In this document: positions 15,049 through 22,795 of the stretch, one piece after another | Numbering within the stretch: position 1 is the first letter of the stretch | How the letters are laid out: every line of letters starts with the position of its first letter | NCBI RefSeq assembly: GCF_024198235.1 | Contig: NZ_JAKCFB010000025.1 | Span: 62,001-126,000 of the forward strand | Length of the DNA stretch: 64,000 bases | Direction: 5' to 3' | DNA from: Myxococcus dinghuensis | GTDB lineage: Bacteria > Myxococcota > Myxococcia > Myxococcales > Myxococcaceae | The notes under the pieces: generated by a model | What the model was told of the DNA's origin: nothing | The model's database searches: none | What the model saw: the letters and a program-made list of their open reading frames with translations, nothing else | Position numbers and translations under genes: made by a program

Positions 15049-16461
15049 ATGTTCAACGCCCCTCGTCCCGACGTGGTCGCCAGTACCGCGGAGTCCCTCG
15101 ACTGCCGCACCCTCCTCGCGCCGCTGTCCGACGCGGGGCTGCTCTCCCCGGCGCGCGGTCGCGCGCTGACGGACCGGCTGAACCGGTTCTTCGAGGCCGT
15201 CCGCGCTCCCTCCAAGAAGACGGATGAGGCCTATTGGACGGAGTTCCAGCAGCAGTTCGGCTTCGCGACCGTCGCCCCCGCCGAGCGCGTCACCCCGATG
15301 AACGCGGCCAACCTCTGTCCGGAGCCCGCGGCGCTCATCGAGTCGCTCAACGAGCTGCGCCTCGAATACAACCTCAATGTGTCGCAGCAGATGCGCACCG
15401 CCCAGGGCGAGCGCGTGCGTCAGTTGGAGCAGACGCGCAGGAGTCTGGCGCTGGGCCTGGGGCTGACCGACCCGACCGACCTCGCCATCGTCCGCAACGC
15501 CACGGAGGCCAACAACGCCATCAACTGCGGCTTCCGGGGCTGGAGCGCGGACGGGAACGACACGGTGGTGATGTGGGCGGAGAACCATCCCACCAACCGC
15601 GAGGCGTGGAGGATGCGCGCGGAGTGGCCCGGCCGGCCCACGCCCTTCACGGTGGAGGAGGTGAGCTTCCCGACGAGCGCGTCGGAGGCGGGCATCGCGG
15701 AGGCGTTCATCCGCAGAATCACCCCTCGCACGCGCTTCGTGACGTACACGGAGACGGCCAACAGCAACGGCTTCCGCATGCCGGAGTCGGTGATGAAGGC
15801 CATCTGGGAGCACGTGCGGACGAACCGCCCGGACTGCCACGTCCACATCGACGGGACCATGGCGTGGGGCGCGCGACCGCTCGACCTGGCGAACGCGTAC
15901 TGCCACAGCCTGGTGTCCAGCGCGCACAAGTGGTTCCTGGGGCCCAAGGAGACGGGCATCCTCTTCATGCGCAAGGAGAAGGCCCGGAACTTCATGCCGA
16001 GCATCTACGGCTACGACTACCGCATCGTCATCCAGCCGTACCGGGAGCTGCCGGAGAACGCGCTGCGCTTCGAGCTCATCGGGCAGCGCGACGACGTGAA
16101 CATCATCGCGCTGGACCTCACCCAGCGGATGTGGACGCTCCTGCAGCCGCGTGGGCCCTACGAGCGCGTCGCACGGCTCGGCCAGCACCTCATGTCCCGA
16201 CTCCAGGCGTCCGGCGGGCGGTGGAAGCTCGTCACGCCGAGCGACCCGGCGCGAAGCTGGGGCGTGGTGCGCGTCGAGGCGCCGAAGGAGCAGCGGGAGA
16301 AGACGCTGTACGACTGGCTGTATGAAGACCCGCGCTACCGCATCGCCGGCTCGGGGGACGACAAGACGTTCCGCCTGTGCCCGCACATCTACAACACGAT
16401 GGCGGATGTGGACCGCGCCGTCGACGGGATGAATGCCTGGTACGAGGGCAGGCGCGCGTGA
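15049..16461 (+). CDS. PLP-dependent aminotransferase class V (isopenicillin-N-epimerase/cysteine desulfurase-like)
   Basis: A 470-residue fold-type I PLP enzyme of the class V group. The cofactor lysine lies in SSAHKWFLGPKETGIL (Lys about residue 294), preceded by the PLP-phosphate/pyridine Asp motif VHIDGTMAWG. NATEANNAI is the substrate/PLP-binding loop. The reaction cannot be assigned: class V members include cysteine desulfurases, isopenicillin-N epimerase-like and kynureninase-like enzymes. No iron-sulfur or biosynthetic genes flank it. The ATG at 15049 is chosen over an in-frame upstream ATG because the intervening Pro/Gly-rich codons lack conservation-like content. Confidence 0.85.
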   Translation: MFNAPRPDVVASTAESLDCRTLLAPLSDAGLLSPARGRALTDRLNRFFEAVRAPSKKTDEAYWTEFQQQFGFATVAPAERVTPMNAANLCPEPAALIESLNELRLEYNLNVSQQMRTAQGERVRQLEQTRRSLALGLGLTDPTDLAIVRNATEANNAINCGFRGWSADGNDTVVMWAENHPTNREAWRMRAEWPGRPTPFTVEEVSFPTSASEAGIAEAFIRRITPRTRFVTYTETANSNGFRMPESVMKAIWEHVRTNRPDCHVHIDGTMAWGARPLDLANAYCHSLVSSAHKWFLGPKETGILFMRKEKARNFMPSIYGYDYRIVIQPYRELPENALRFELIGQRDDVNIIALDLTQRMWTLLQPRGPYERVARLGQHLMSRLQASGGRWKLVTPSDPARSWGVVRVEAPKEQREKTLYDWLYEDPRYRIAGSGDDKTFRLCPHIYNTMADVDRAVDGMNAWYEGRRA

Positions 16462-16627
16462 CGGCTGCCAGGGTTTGACGCAGCGGTCCAGGGGCTGCGG
16501 GGCCGCAAGCACTGCGGGTCGATGACGCGGGTCCGCAAGGCTTGCGCGCCCGGCGCTCCAGGAGGCCGGGTCGACCCATGGCATGCTTCCTGAAACCGCC
16601 GGTTCACTCCCAGAGAGGAGTGTCGCG

Positions 16628-16669
16628 ATGTCCGCGACGCATGCGCCCGGGGTCGGTCGCGGGAGATGA
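16628..16669 (+). other. Possible 13-codon leader ORF
   Basis: ATG at 16628 follows the ribosome site GAGAGGAG with 7-base spacing and reads MSATHAPGVGRGR then TGA. The stop overlaps the ATG at 16666 of the DksA-like gene (ATGA), so translating the leader could feed ribosomes to that gene. Confidence 0.4.
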
Positions 16670-16950
16670 ACATGGACAGTCTGGCGCGTGAGGCCCGTGA
16701 GGCCCTGATGCTGCGAGGCGACCGGCTCCGAGCGGGGGCTCGCCCGGCGATGAAGGGGCTGGAGGTCGTGGACCCGGAGCTGGCGGAGGCGGACCGTCGC
16801 GAGCTGCGGGACATCGAGGCGGCGCTCGCGCGCATCGACCGGGGCGCGTTCGGACGGTGCGAGCGGTGTGGTGGCGCCATCGGGCGTCACCGGCTGCGCG
16901 CGGTGCCGGAGGCCCGGCACTGCATCACGTGCGCGGCGCTGGACCGTTGA
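16666..16950 (+). CDS. DksA/TraR-type zinc-finger protein
   Basis: A 94-residue protein whose C-terminus carries the DksA/TraR zinc finger: CERCGGAIGRHRLRAVPEARHCITC, i.e. CxxC-N17-CxxC. An N-terminal helical region of about 55 residues precedes it, shorter than the coiled coil of DksA itself, so it is closer to the short TraR/YbiI-type members. Such proteins bind the RNA polymerase secondary channel. Two close starts are possible: 16666, coupled to a leader ORF stop, and 16672 with GGGAG 7 bases upstream. Confidence 0.85.
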   Translation: MNMDSLAREAREALMLRGDRLRAGARPAMKGLEVVDPELAEADRRELRDIEAALARIDRGAFGRCERCGGAIGRHRLRAVPEARHCITCAALDR

Positions 16951-17020
16951 ACGACGCGGCGTCCCGCGCGTGCGACAGGTGGACGGAGGCCCCGTTCGAC
17001 AGGGAGAGAGGCCTCGCCAC

Positions 17021-17863
17021 GTGCATGCCCATCCCAGTCGTCGCATCGCGCTCCTGGTCCTCCTGGGGGGCGCGCCGGAGGTCCTCGCGGAGTCTCCGCG
17101 CCAGGGCGGTGTCCCCGCGATGAGTGCCACCGGGGAGTGTCCATCCTCGCGGCGCGTGACGGCGAAGCCCCAGGAGCTGGCGCGGCGGGTGGAGGCGGCG
17201 AAGTCGACCCGCGAGGTGCGCGAGCTGCTCCAATCCGTGGGGATGGGCGTGGCGTTGGCGTGTGGGCAGGGGGAGGCGGTGGCCTCCGCTCGGCTCGCGG
17301 TCTCCCGTGCGCGCCTCCTGTCGGCGGAGGTGGAGGACTTCGTGCTCCTGGCCGAGGGGACGGTGTGCGGTGAGGAGAAGCTGCTGGATGGCGTCGTGCT
17401 GCATCCGACGGGGGCCGCGGATTCCTTCTGTGTCGTCCCGATGCCGTTCCTCCCGGGGCTGGTCGAGCCGGGGCACTCCTCCACCGGGGTCATCGTCGAG
17501 AACCTCACCGACCCGGTGCGACAGGTCCTCCGCGTCGTGACGGTCCGGCGCGCCGTCCATGAATGGGCGTATTGGGAGGGAGAGGCGGGCGCGCTGCGCT
17601 CCATCTTCTCCGTCACGTGGGGCTTCTTCGGCGGAGATGACCGGCGTGAGATGACGGCGAAGGTCTCCACCGTGGGCTCGGGGTTCCCTCGCGAACTCGA
17701 GGTCCGGGAGTCGATCCGCGAATCCGCCCGCTTCGCGAAGTCCTCTCGAGGTGGCCGCGCCTACGAGCCGGGCTCCCGGACGAAGGAACGCACGTATCGC
17801 CTGTGCTATCGCCGCGAGGCGCCCGAAGACCCGCGCGCCTATGCGCCGTGCCCGACGCCCTGA
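17021..17863 (+). CDS. Hypothetical secreted protein
   Basis: A 280-residue protein. A GTG start at 17021, preceded by AGGGAGAGAGG, gives an N-terminus with a signal peptide (RRIALLVLLGG then EVLA). The mature protein has four cysteines and a central beta-rich part (VIVENLTDPVRQVLRVVTVR) that looks like an Ig-like or cohesin-like sheet. No catalytic motif or family was recognised. It follows the DksA-like gene by 70 bp on the same strand. Confidence 0.65.
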   Translation: MHAHPSRRIALLVLLGGAPEVLAESPRQGGVPAMSATGECPSSRRVTAKPQELARRVEAAKSTREVRELLQSVGMGVALACGQGEAVASARLAVSRARLLSAEVEDFVLLAEGTVCGEEKLLDGVVLHPTGAADSFCVVPMPFLPGLVEPGHSSTGVIVENLTDPVRQVLRVVTVRRAVHEWAYWEGEAGALRSIFSVTWGFFGGDDRREMTAKVSTVGSGFPRELEVRESIRESARFAKSSRGGRAYEPGSRTKERTYRLCYRREAPEDPRAYAPCPTP

Positions 17864-18040
17864 TGGACCTCACGGGGGCCTCGGTCTCCGCCCTGGGAGG
17901 GCTGGAGGGCTCTGTGCGCAAGAGCGGCGGAGGGCTTCGCATGGATGCGCCTGGAAATGGCGCCCTCCCGTGATGGGGTCTCAGGTCATCGAGCTTCTGG
18001 GGCGTGCTGGATTGATGGGCCCCTGGCTATCGAGGCGCCT

Positions 18041-19231
18041 TCAGGAACCGAAGACGTCCTTCCGCGCTAACTCGACGGTCCTGTTCGGGGGATTCAGGAG
18101 GGTGTGCCTGGCGCGCATCAGGAGCTTGAAGAGGACGACGCTGCTCCGCCGCGCCGTGAGCGAATACTTCCCACTCTCCAGCACGTCGATGAAGTTCACT
18201 GAACCCGTCTTGCACAGGAGCAGCTCGAGCTTCTTGTAGGTCTCCTTGATGACCTTCCTCAGGAACTCGTTGGTGAAGCGCAGCTTCCGACTGTCGTCCT
18301 GGATGAAGACGCCCGCGTCGATTCCCTTGAACAGGGTCGGGGCCGCGCGCAGGCCGAAGAGCTTGCAGCGCGCCCGCGACTGGCTCCGTCTGGCGAAGAT
18401 GGCCTTGATGCCCTCACTGACGCCGAGGATGGCGTTGCCCGAGGTGACGAAGTCCACCACGACCACGGACAGGTTCTTGTCGTCGAGCTCGTCGAAGGGG
18501 ACGTAGCGGCTGACGTACTCCGTGAAGTTCGAGAGATACTTCTCGACCTTGAAGATCTCCTGGAAGCTGCTCCGCCGCAGCTCGAAGACCTTCTCCATCC
18601 GCGCCTCGTCCTCCGCTGCCTCCTCCTTCTTGGCCAGCAGATCCGCTTCGGACCGCATCTCGCTGAGTTCCCACTCCTTCAGTTTCTCCGCGCCTCCCGC
18701 TTCGATGACCAGGTCGTCGAAGAGGGTCTTGACGCGGAGATTGAACCGGTCTCCCTTGCCCTCCGCGGCTTCCTCCGACAGCTGGTTGATCTTCTTGTTG
18801 AAGTCGTTGGTGGTCTCGACCCCCAGACACTCCACGTTGCTCAAGGGCATGTAGATGACGCGACAGTCCTTGAAGATCTCCAGGTAGTAGCAGAGCGGGT
18901 ACGGGGAGTTTCCCAGGCAGAGGAAGACGTGCTTCGCGGGGGCGTAGTTGCGGATGACCTCCTGGGCGACCTGCTCGACTCCCAGCAGATCCTGCCAAAC
19001 GAAGCCGTTCTTCTCGCCCTTGGCCTCGATGACCTTCACCTTCTTGTCGAGGAAGGTATCCAGGTCCGGTCGCAAGGCGAGGCGATTCGCCGCGACCTGG
19101 CGCTTCGCGGAGTAGCTCCCTCCCATCAGGACGTCGTAGGTCGTCGAGTCGATGTGTCCGACGATCTCGCCGTACCAGGGCGTGCGAGAGGAGGGATCGA
19201 CGATGACCTGGAGCCCCGTGGGGAAACGCAT
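18041..19231 (-). CDS. Protein with phosphoribosyltransferase-like motif, function unknown
   Basis: A 396-residue soluble protein. The N-terminal 50 residues look like a small SH3-like barrel (LQVIVD, GEIVGHIDSTTYDVLMGG). A Rossmann-like strand HVFLCLGNSPYPLCYYL follows, then a long charged helical insert (about 180-235), and near residue 295 VVVVDFVTSGNAI, closely like the PRPP-binding loop of type I phosphoribosyltransferases (VVVVDD-x-TTGxT). It uses more AAG/GAG and AT-ending codons than neighbours, suggesting acquisition. A sigma54-like promoter lies 34 bp upstream. Enzyme or toxin/effector roles are both possible; nothing proves either. Confidence 0.7.
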   Translation of the reverse strand: MRFPTGLQVIVDPSSRTPWYGEIVGHIDSTTYDVLMGGSYSAKRQVAANRLALRPDLDTFLDKKVKVIEAKGEKNGFVWQDLLGVEQVAQEVIRNYAPAKHVFLCLGNSPYPLCYYLEIFKDCRVIYMPLSNVECLGVETTNDFNKKINQLSEEAAEGKGDRFNLRVKTLFDDLVIEAGGAEKLKEWELSEMRSEADLLAKKEEAAEDEARMEKVFELRRSSFQEIFKVEKYLSNFTEYVSRYVPFDELDDKNLSVVVVDFVTSGNAILGVSEGIKAIFARRSQSRARCKLFGLRAAPTLFKGIDAGVFIQDDSRKLRFTNEFLRKVIKETYKKLELLLCKTGSVNFIDVLESGKYSLTARRSSVVLFKLLMRARHTLLNPPNRTVELARKDVFGS

Positions 19232-19265
19232 GCGCGGCCTCGTTTCTGTGTGGCGCGGTGCTTGA

Positions 19266-19280
19266 GCAAGGGGCATGCCC
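19266..19280 (-). promoter_or_regulatory. Sigma54-like -24/-12 promoter
   Basis: On the minus strand GGGCATGCCCCTTGC shows GG-N10-GC spacing and TTGCT at -12. It deviates from TGGCACG-N4-TTGCW at two positions. It lies 34 bp before the ATG of the PRTase-like gene, a natural position. Confidence 0.45.
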
Positions 19281-19561
19281 GGCATGCTCCCGTGTGGAGT
19301 CAGCCCGCGCCTTCGGCCCGAAGCGTCGCCTGGGAACGCACGCGCGTCCCGGCAGGACGAACCGCCGCCGCGAATCCTTCGCCCAGGTCCGCGCTCCCGT
19401 GGCGCTGCGCCAGGCGTCGGGCTCCTGTTTCCAGCTTCCAGCGCGGTGCCCGGCGCGGGCGTCATCGCGTCGCGGTGTGACGCATCGTTCGACGTGCCGC
19501 CTCCCGAGGGCCCATCTGTCCGCCAGGCGTGCGGCCTGGAAAGAACCCGTGCACGGGGGCA

Positions 19562-19579
19562 TGTCTACGGGTATAGACA
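19562..19579 (+). promoter_or_regulatory. Palindromic operator before HTH-MAP operon
   Basis: TGTCTA-CGGGTA-TAGACA is a perfect 6-bp inverted repeat with a 6-bp spacer, ending 16 bp before the ATG of the HTH gene. It is a likely autoregulatory site for that small DNA-binding protein. Confidence 0.55.
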
Positions 19580-19595
19580 ACGACCTATGTGTCCC

Positions 19596-19817
19596 ATGGT
19601 GAAGACCGAAGACCTCATCGACGCCCAGGGCGTGGCCGGGCTGCTCCAGCTCCGTCACGCGAACAGCGTCAGCACCTACCTGCGCCGCTACCCGGACATG
19701 CCCCGTCCCGTGCTGGACCTGGGGACCGGGCGGCCGCGCTTGTGGCTGCGCCCCCAGGTGCTGCGCTGGCTGCTCGCCCGCAAGCCCACCGCCGTCCTGG
19801 TCGGAGGTGAGCGATGA
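19596..19817 (+). CDS. Small helix-turn-helix protein upstream of map
   Basis: A 73-residue protein: DLIDAQGVAGLLQLRHANSV followed by STYLRRYPDMP, a winged/MerR-AlpA-like helix-turn-helix of the kind that selects DNA with a single recognition helix, then a basic beta wing (RPRLWLRPQVLRWL). Its stop overlaps the start of the methionine aminopeptidase gene (ATGA), so the two are translated together. An in-frame ATG lies 9 bases upstream. The palindrome just before the gene suggests autoregulation of the pair. Its partner signal is unknown. Confidence 0.75.
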   Translation: MVKTEDLIDAQGVAGLLQLRHANSVSTYLRRYPDMPRPVLDLGTGRPRLWLRPQVLRWLLARKPTAVLVGGER

Positions 19818-20809
19818 CCACCGCCGTCCCCCGCTCCGCTCCCGCCGTGCTGCCCGGGCCCAACGACGCCTGCTGGTGCGGCAGCGGCACCAAGTACAAG
19901 AAGTGTCACCGGGGCGCCGACGCCGTCGAGGCGCGCAAGAAGGGGCCCGAGGTCGCCCGCAAGGGCATCCGGCCGGGTGTCATCAGCCCTCGCCGCGACG
20001 TGCCGATGAACATCCCCCGGCCCGACTACGCGCTGACCGGCCGGCCGCAGCGTCGCTCCAGTGATTCGGAGATCCGCTCCCCGGACGTCATCGCGCGCAT
20101 GCGTCGCGCCTGCAAGGCCGCCGCGGAGGTGCTCCAGGAGGTCGCGAGCCACGTGCGTCCGGGCATCACCACCGACGAGCTGGATGCCATCACCCACGAG
20201 GCATACATCCGCCGGGGCGGCTACCCGAGCACGCTCAACTACCACGGCTTCCCCAAGTCGCTGTGCACCTCCGTCAACGAGGTCATCTGCCACGGCATCC
20301 CGGACAACCGCGCGCTGGAGGATGGCGACATCGTCAACCTCGACATCACCATCTTCCTGGATGGCGTACACGGGGACTGCTCGGCGACGTACTTCGTCGG
20401 CAACGTGGACGAGGAGAGCCAGCGGCTCGTGAAGGTCACCCGTGAGTGCCTGGACGTGGGCATCGCCGCGGTGAAGCCGGGTCGCCCCATCAGCGACATC
20501 GGTCGCGCCATCGAGGCCCACGCGACCCAGAACGGCGTGAGCGTGGTGCGCGCGTACTGCGGCCACGGCATCGGCGAGACGTTCCACACGTCCCTCCAGA
20601 TTCCGCACTATTACGAGCCGGACGCCGACACCATCATGGAGCCCGGCATGATCTTCACCGTCGAGCCGATGATCAACCTCGGCGGCTGGGGGCACCGCAC
20701 GTGGGATGATGGCTGGACCGCCGTCACCGCGGACGGCAGCCGCAGCGCGCAGTTCGAGCACACGCTGCTCGTCACCGAGCAGGGCGCCGACATCCTCACG
20801 GTGGCCTGA
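19814..20809 (+). CDS. map: Type I methionine aminopeptidase with N-terminal SEC-C zinc motif
   Basis: A 331-residue enzyme that removes initiator methionine from nascent proteins. Residues about 20-33 form a SEC-C zinc motif (CWCGSGTKYKKCH). The catalytic domain follows, with YHGFPKSLCTSVNEVICHG (His), the metal aspartates in VNLDITIFLDGVHGD, GHGIGETFH and the final metal glutamates in TVEPMI and QFEHT. The extra N-terminal zinc segment marks the longer MAP1 class. It starts inside the stop of the upstream HTH gene. A second MAP elsewhere in the genome is likely, making this one a regulated isoform (inference). Confidence 0.93.
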   Translation: MTTAVPRSAPAVLPGPNDACWCGSGTKYKKCHRGADAVEARKKGPEVARKGIRPGVISPRRDVPMNIPRPDYALTGRPQRRSSDSEIRSPDVIARMRRACKAAAEVLQEVASHVRPGITTDELDAITHEAYIRRGGYPSTLNYHGFPKSLCTSVNEVICHGIPDNRALEDGDIVNLDITIFLDGVHGDCSATYFVGNVDEESQRLVKVTRECLDVGIAAVKPGRPISDIGRAIEAHATQNGVSVVRAYCGHGIGETFHTSLQIPHYYEPDADTIMEPGMIFTVEPMINLGGWGHRTWDDGWTAVTADGSRSAQFEHTLLVTEQGADILTVA

Positions 20810-20875
20810 CGTCGTCGCTCTGGAGACCCGCGCCGTGGGGCTCGTGCCTCGCGGCCGGGCCCGGCGGCGCGGCCT

Positions 20876-20895
20876 GTCCCCGTGCGGGCGGGGAC
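20876..20895 (+). terminator. Hairpin between convergent genes
   Basis: GTCCCCG pairs with CGGGGAC around a 6-base loop, between the convergent map gene and the lipoprotein gene ending at 20949. A likely bidirectional terminator, without a clear T tract. Confidence 0.4.
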
Positions 20896-20948
20896 GGGCG
20901 TCGCGGCGGCTCGATTCGCTTCGACGCCCACACGACCCGGAGCGCCCC

Positions 20949-21620
20949 TCAGCGGCTGTCCGAGCGCCGCCAGCGGAGCGTCAGTCCCGCATGGCCGCCC
21001 ATCTGGCGTCGACCTTCATGGAGGTCGATGGGAAGCTCGAAGCCGCCTTCCGCGCGCAGCTCGAGGTTCGGCTTCAGCCGGTAGCCCACGCCCAGCGAGC
21101 CGCCCGGTGTGGCCAGCAGGTGCGAGCCATTGAAGCGGCCCTGGAACGCGGTGAGGGGGCCCGCGAAGGCGCCCATCAGCGAGGCGCCGCCGGTGAGCGT
21201 CCATTTCGGGTCGAGCCGGAAATCGAGCAGCGTCTGCGCGCCGAGCCGGAGGTTCACGGGCTCGGTGGAGTTGTTGGTGACGGGCACATACCAGACGCCG
21301 GCGCTCGGGGCGACGGACCACGTCCACCGCGTGCTCTCGAGGAGGCGATGCCGGGTGCCGAGCTCCAGGCCGAAGAGCGTGATTCGACCACCCCAGTCCC
21401 AGTTCTCGCCGGCGCCCTTGCGGAAGGTGAGCTCGGGGTTGGGCAGGTAGGCCCGCTCCCGGCCGCGTTCGAAGGCAATCGCATTCACCGAGACACCCAC
21501 GTCGGTCGTCCCGACGGGCGTCGTCGCCGCGCCCAGGTTCCGCGCTCCGCTCAGGCAGCCAGGGAGGAAGAGGAGGGTGCCTCCCGTCCACAATGCCCGC
21601 AGGGCCTGCCTCGGCGTCAT
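20949..21620 (-). CDS. Lipoprotein with outer-membrane beta-barrel-like pattern
   Basis: A 223-residue protein with a lipobox (LLFLPGC) and then alternating hydrophobic/polar strands rich in Gly, Leu and aromatics (TWSVAPSAGVWYVPV, LTGGASLMGAF, GSLGVGYRL, LTLRW at the C-terminus), typical of small outer-membrane barrels. The ATG at 21620 overlaps the stop of the upstream EEP-family gene (ATGA). This fixes the start over a GTG three codons earlier and implies co-translation with that gene. Function unknown. Confidence 0.75.
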   Translation of the reverse strand: MTPRQALRALWTGGTLLFLPGCLSGARNLGAATTPVGTTDVGVSVNAIAFERGRERAYLPNPELTFRKGAGENWDWGGRITLFGLELGTRHRLLESTRWTWSVAPSAGVWYVPVTNNSTEPVNLRLGAQTLLDFRLDPKWTLTGGASLMGAFAGPLTAFQGRFNGSHLLATPGGSLGVGYRLKPNLELRAEGGFELPIDLHEGRRQMGGHAGLTLRWRRSDSR

Positions 21621-22558
21621 GGGGGCCACGCGAAGCGCACCCAGACGGGATGGTGGTCGCTCCCGGCGTCACGCCGGTCCACGCCGCGCTCCAGCGGAGT
21701 CACCCCCCGCGAGAAGACGTAATCGAGCGGCAGGCCGCCAATCACCGAGTCCACGGTGTCGCCCACGCCTTCCGAAGCCCATTGATAGCCCCGCTTCGAG
21801 AACAGCTTCACCGTCTGGCCCTGGCTGCCCGGGTCGGAGGTGTTGAAGTCACCGGCGATGATTTGGAGGGGCCCCGTTGCGTCGATGCCGTCGATGATGG
21901 TCTCGGCCTGGTCGAGCCGTCCGCCGAGTCCGACGATGGGCGTCGCGGTGTGCGCGGAGACCATCTGCACGGGAGTCCCGGCGACCTCCACCGTCGCGAC
22001 GACGGCGATGCGGTGTTGCTGGTGATACGGGTCGTCGTGGGGGAGGTGGATCTTCCGGTCCGCGGTGATGGGCCACCGGCTGAGCACCGCGTTCCCGAAG
22101 TCATCGCCGTCCACCGCCACGGAGGCCGGGTAGTAGACGTAGGTCATCCCCAGCTCCTGGGCGATGCGCTCCACGGCGGGCGCGTCCATCTCCTGCATCA
22201 TGATGACGTCCGCGCCGGAGAGCGGCGCCGTCGAGAGCGAGGCGATGGCCTCGGTGACGTGCTCGGCGAAGGAGAGGTTGAGCGTCACCACGGTGAGCGA
22301 GGAGGGGGCCGCCGTGGAGCCGGTGCCTGGAACCCGATAGTCCCCGGTGTATCGCGGGCCTGTCTCGTCGGAGTAGTTCTCCGCGATGGGGCACCCGGTC
22401 AGCAGGGTGAGCACCGCGAGGAGCGCGCACGGCGTCACGAGGTCCAGACGCAGGAGGGAGCGGTGCCGCCCGCCGCGTGTTCCCGTCAGGGGCGCCTGCT
22501 CGCTCCCTGACGTCCGCGTGGCTGGGTATGGCTCATCGGGTTCCAAAGACCAACTCAT
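21617..22558 (-). CDS. Endonuclease/exonuclease/phosphatase (EEP) family lipoprotein
   Basis: A metal-dependent EEP-fold protein with motifs in order: TVVTLNLSF, MMQEMD (metal Glu), VVATVEVAGTPVQMVSAHT (His), IIAGDFNT (Asp/Asn) and the final GSDHHPVWVRF. Substrates in this fold range from DNA to sphingomyelin and phosphoinositides, so none is assigned. A lipoprotein signal (LLAVLTLLTGC) precedes the domain. The start is uncertain: the ATG at 22558 gives a long 55-residue pre-signal region, while a GTG at 22438 would give a textbook signal peptide. Coupled by a 4-bp overlap to the next gene. Confidence 0.8.
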   Translation of the reverse strand: MSWSLEPDEPYPATRTSGSEQAPLTGTRGGRHRSLLRLDLVTPCALLAVLTLLTGCPIAENYSDETGPRYTGDYRVPGTGSTAAPSSLTVVTLNLSFAEHVTEAIASLSTAPLSGADVIMMQEMDAPAVERIAQELGMTYVYYPASVAVDGDDFGNAVLSRWPITADRKIHLPHDDPYHQQHRIAVVATVEVAGTPVQMVSAHTATPIVGLGGRLDQAETIIDGIDATGPLQIIAGDFNTSDPGSQGQTVKLFSKRGYQWASEGVGDTVDSVIGGLPLDYVFSRGVTPLERGVDRRDAGSDHHPVWVRFAWPP

Positions 22559-22795
22559 CGCGCGACTGAACGACGCGGGACGGTGAAGATTCCGGGCGGC
22601 ACGGAGGCACGGGATGCGCCGCTTCCCCGGATGGTGACTGGCCCGATGGGGGAGCGCCCCCTGCGAGGTGATGTCCGCATCCCTCGCTCGTGGCGTCCCA
22701 TCGTTCGAGCCGCGCGAGCGAGACTCGCTCACCCGGCGAGCGGAGGCCCATCCCTCGGGGGTGATTCTCCACGTCGTCCCTGGCGCGTCGGCTGC

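Larger units (their letters stand above)
19232..19595 (+). other. Divergent regulatory region
   Basis: 364 bp with no recognised gene. It holds a sigma54-like promoter facing left (19266-19280) and an 18-bp palindromic operator (19562-19579) in front of the HTH-MAP operon facing right. Confidence 0.5.

Noticed and set aside
14884-17670. A 928-codon minus-strand frame opposite the PLP enzyme and DksA-like genes.
   Set aside because: Shadow of strongly supported plus-strand genes; no recognisable protein motif.
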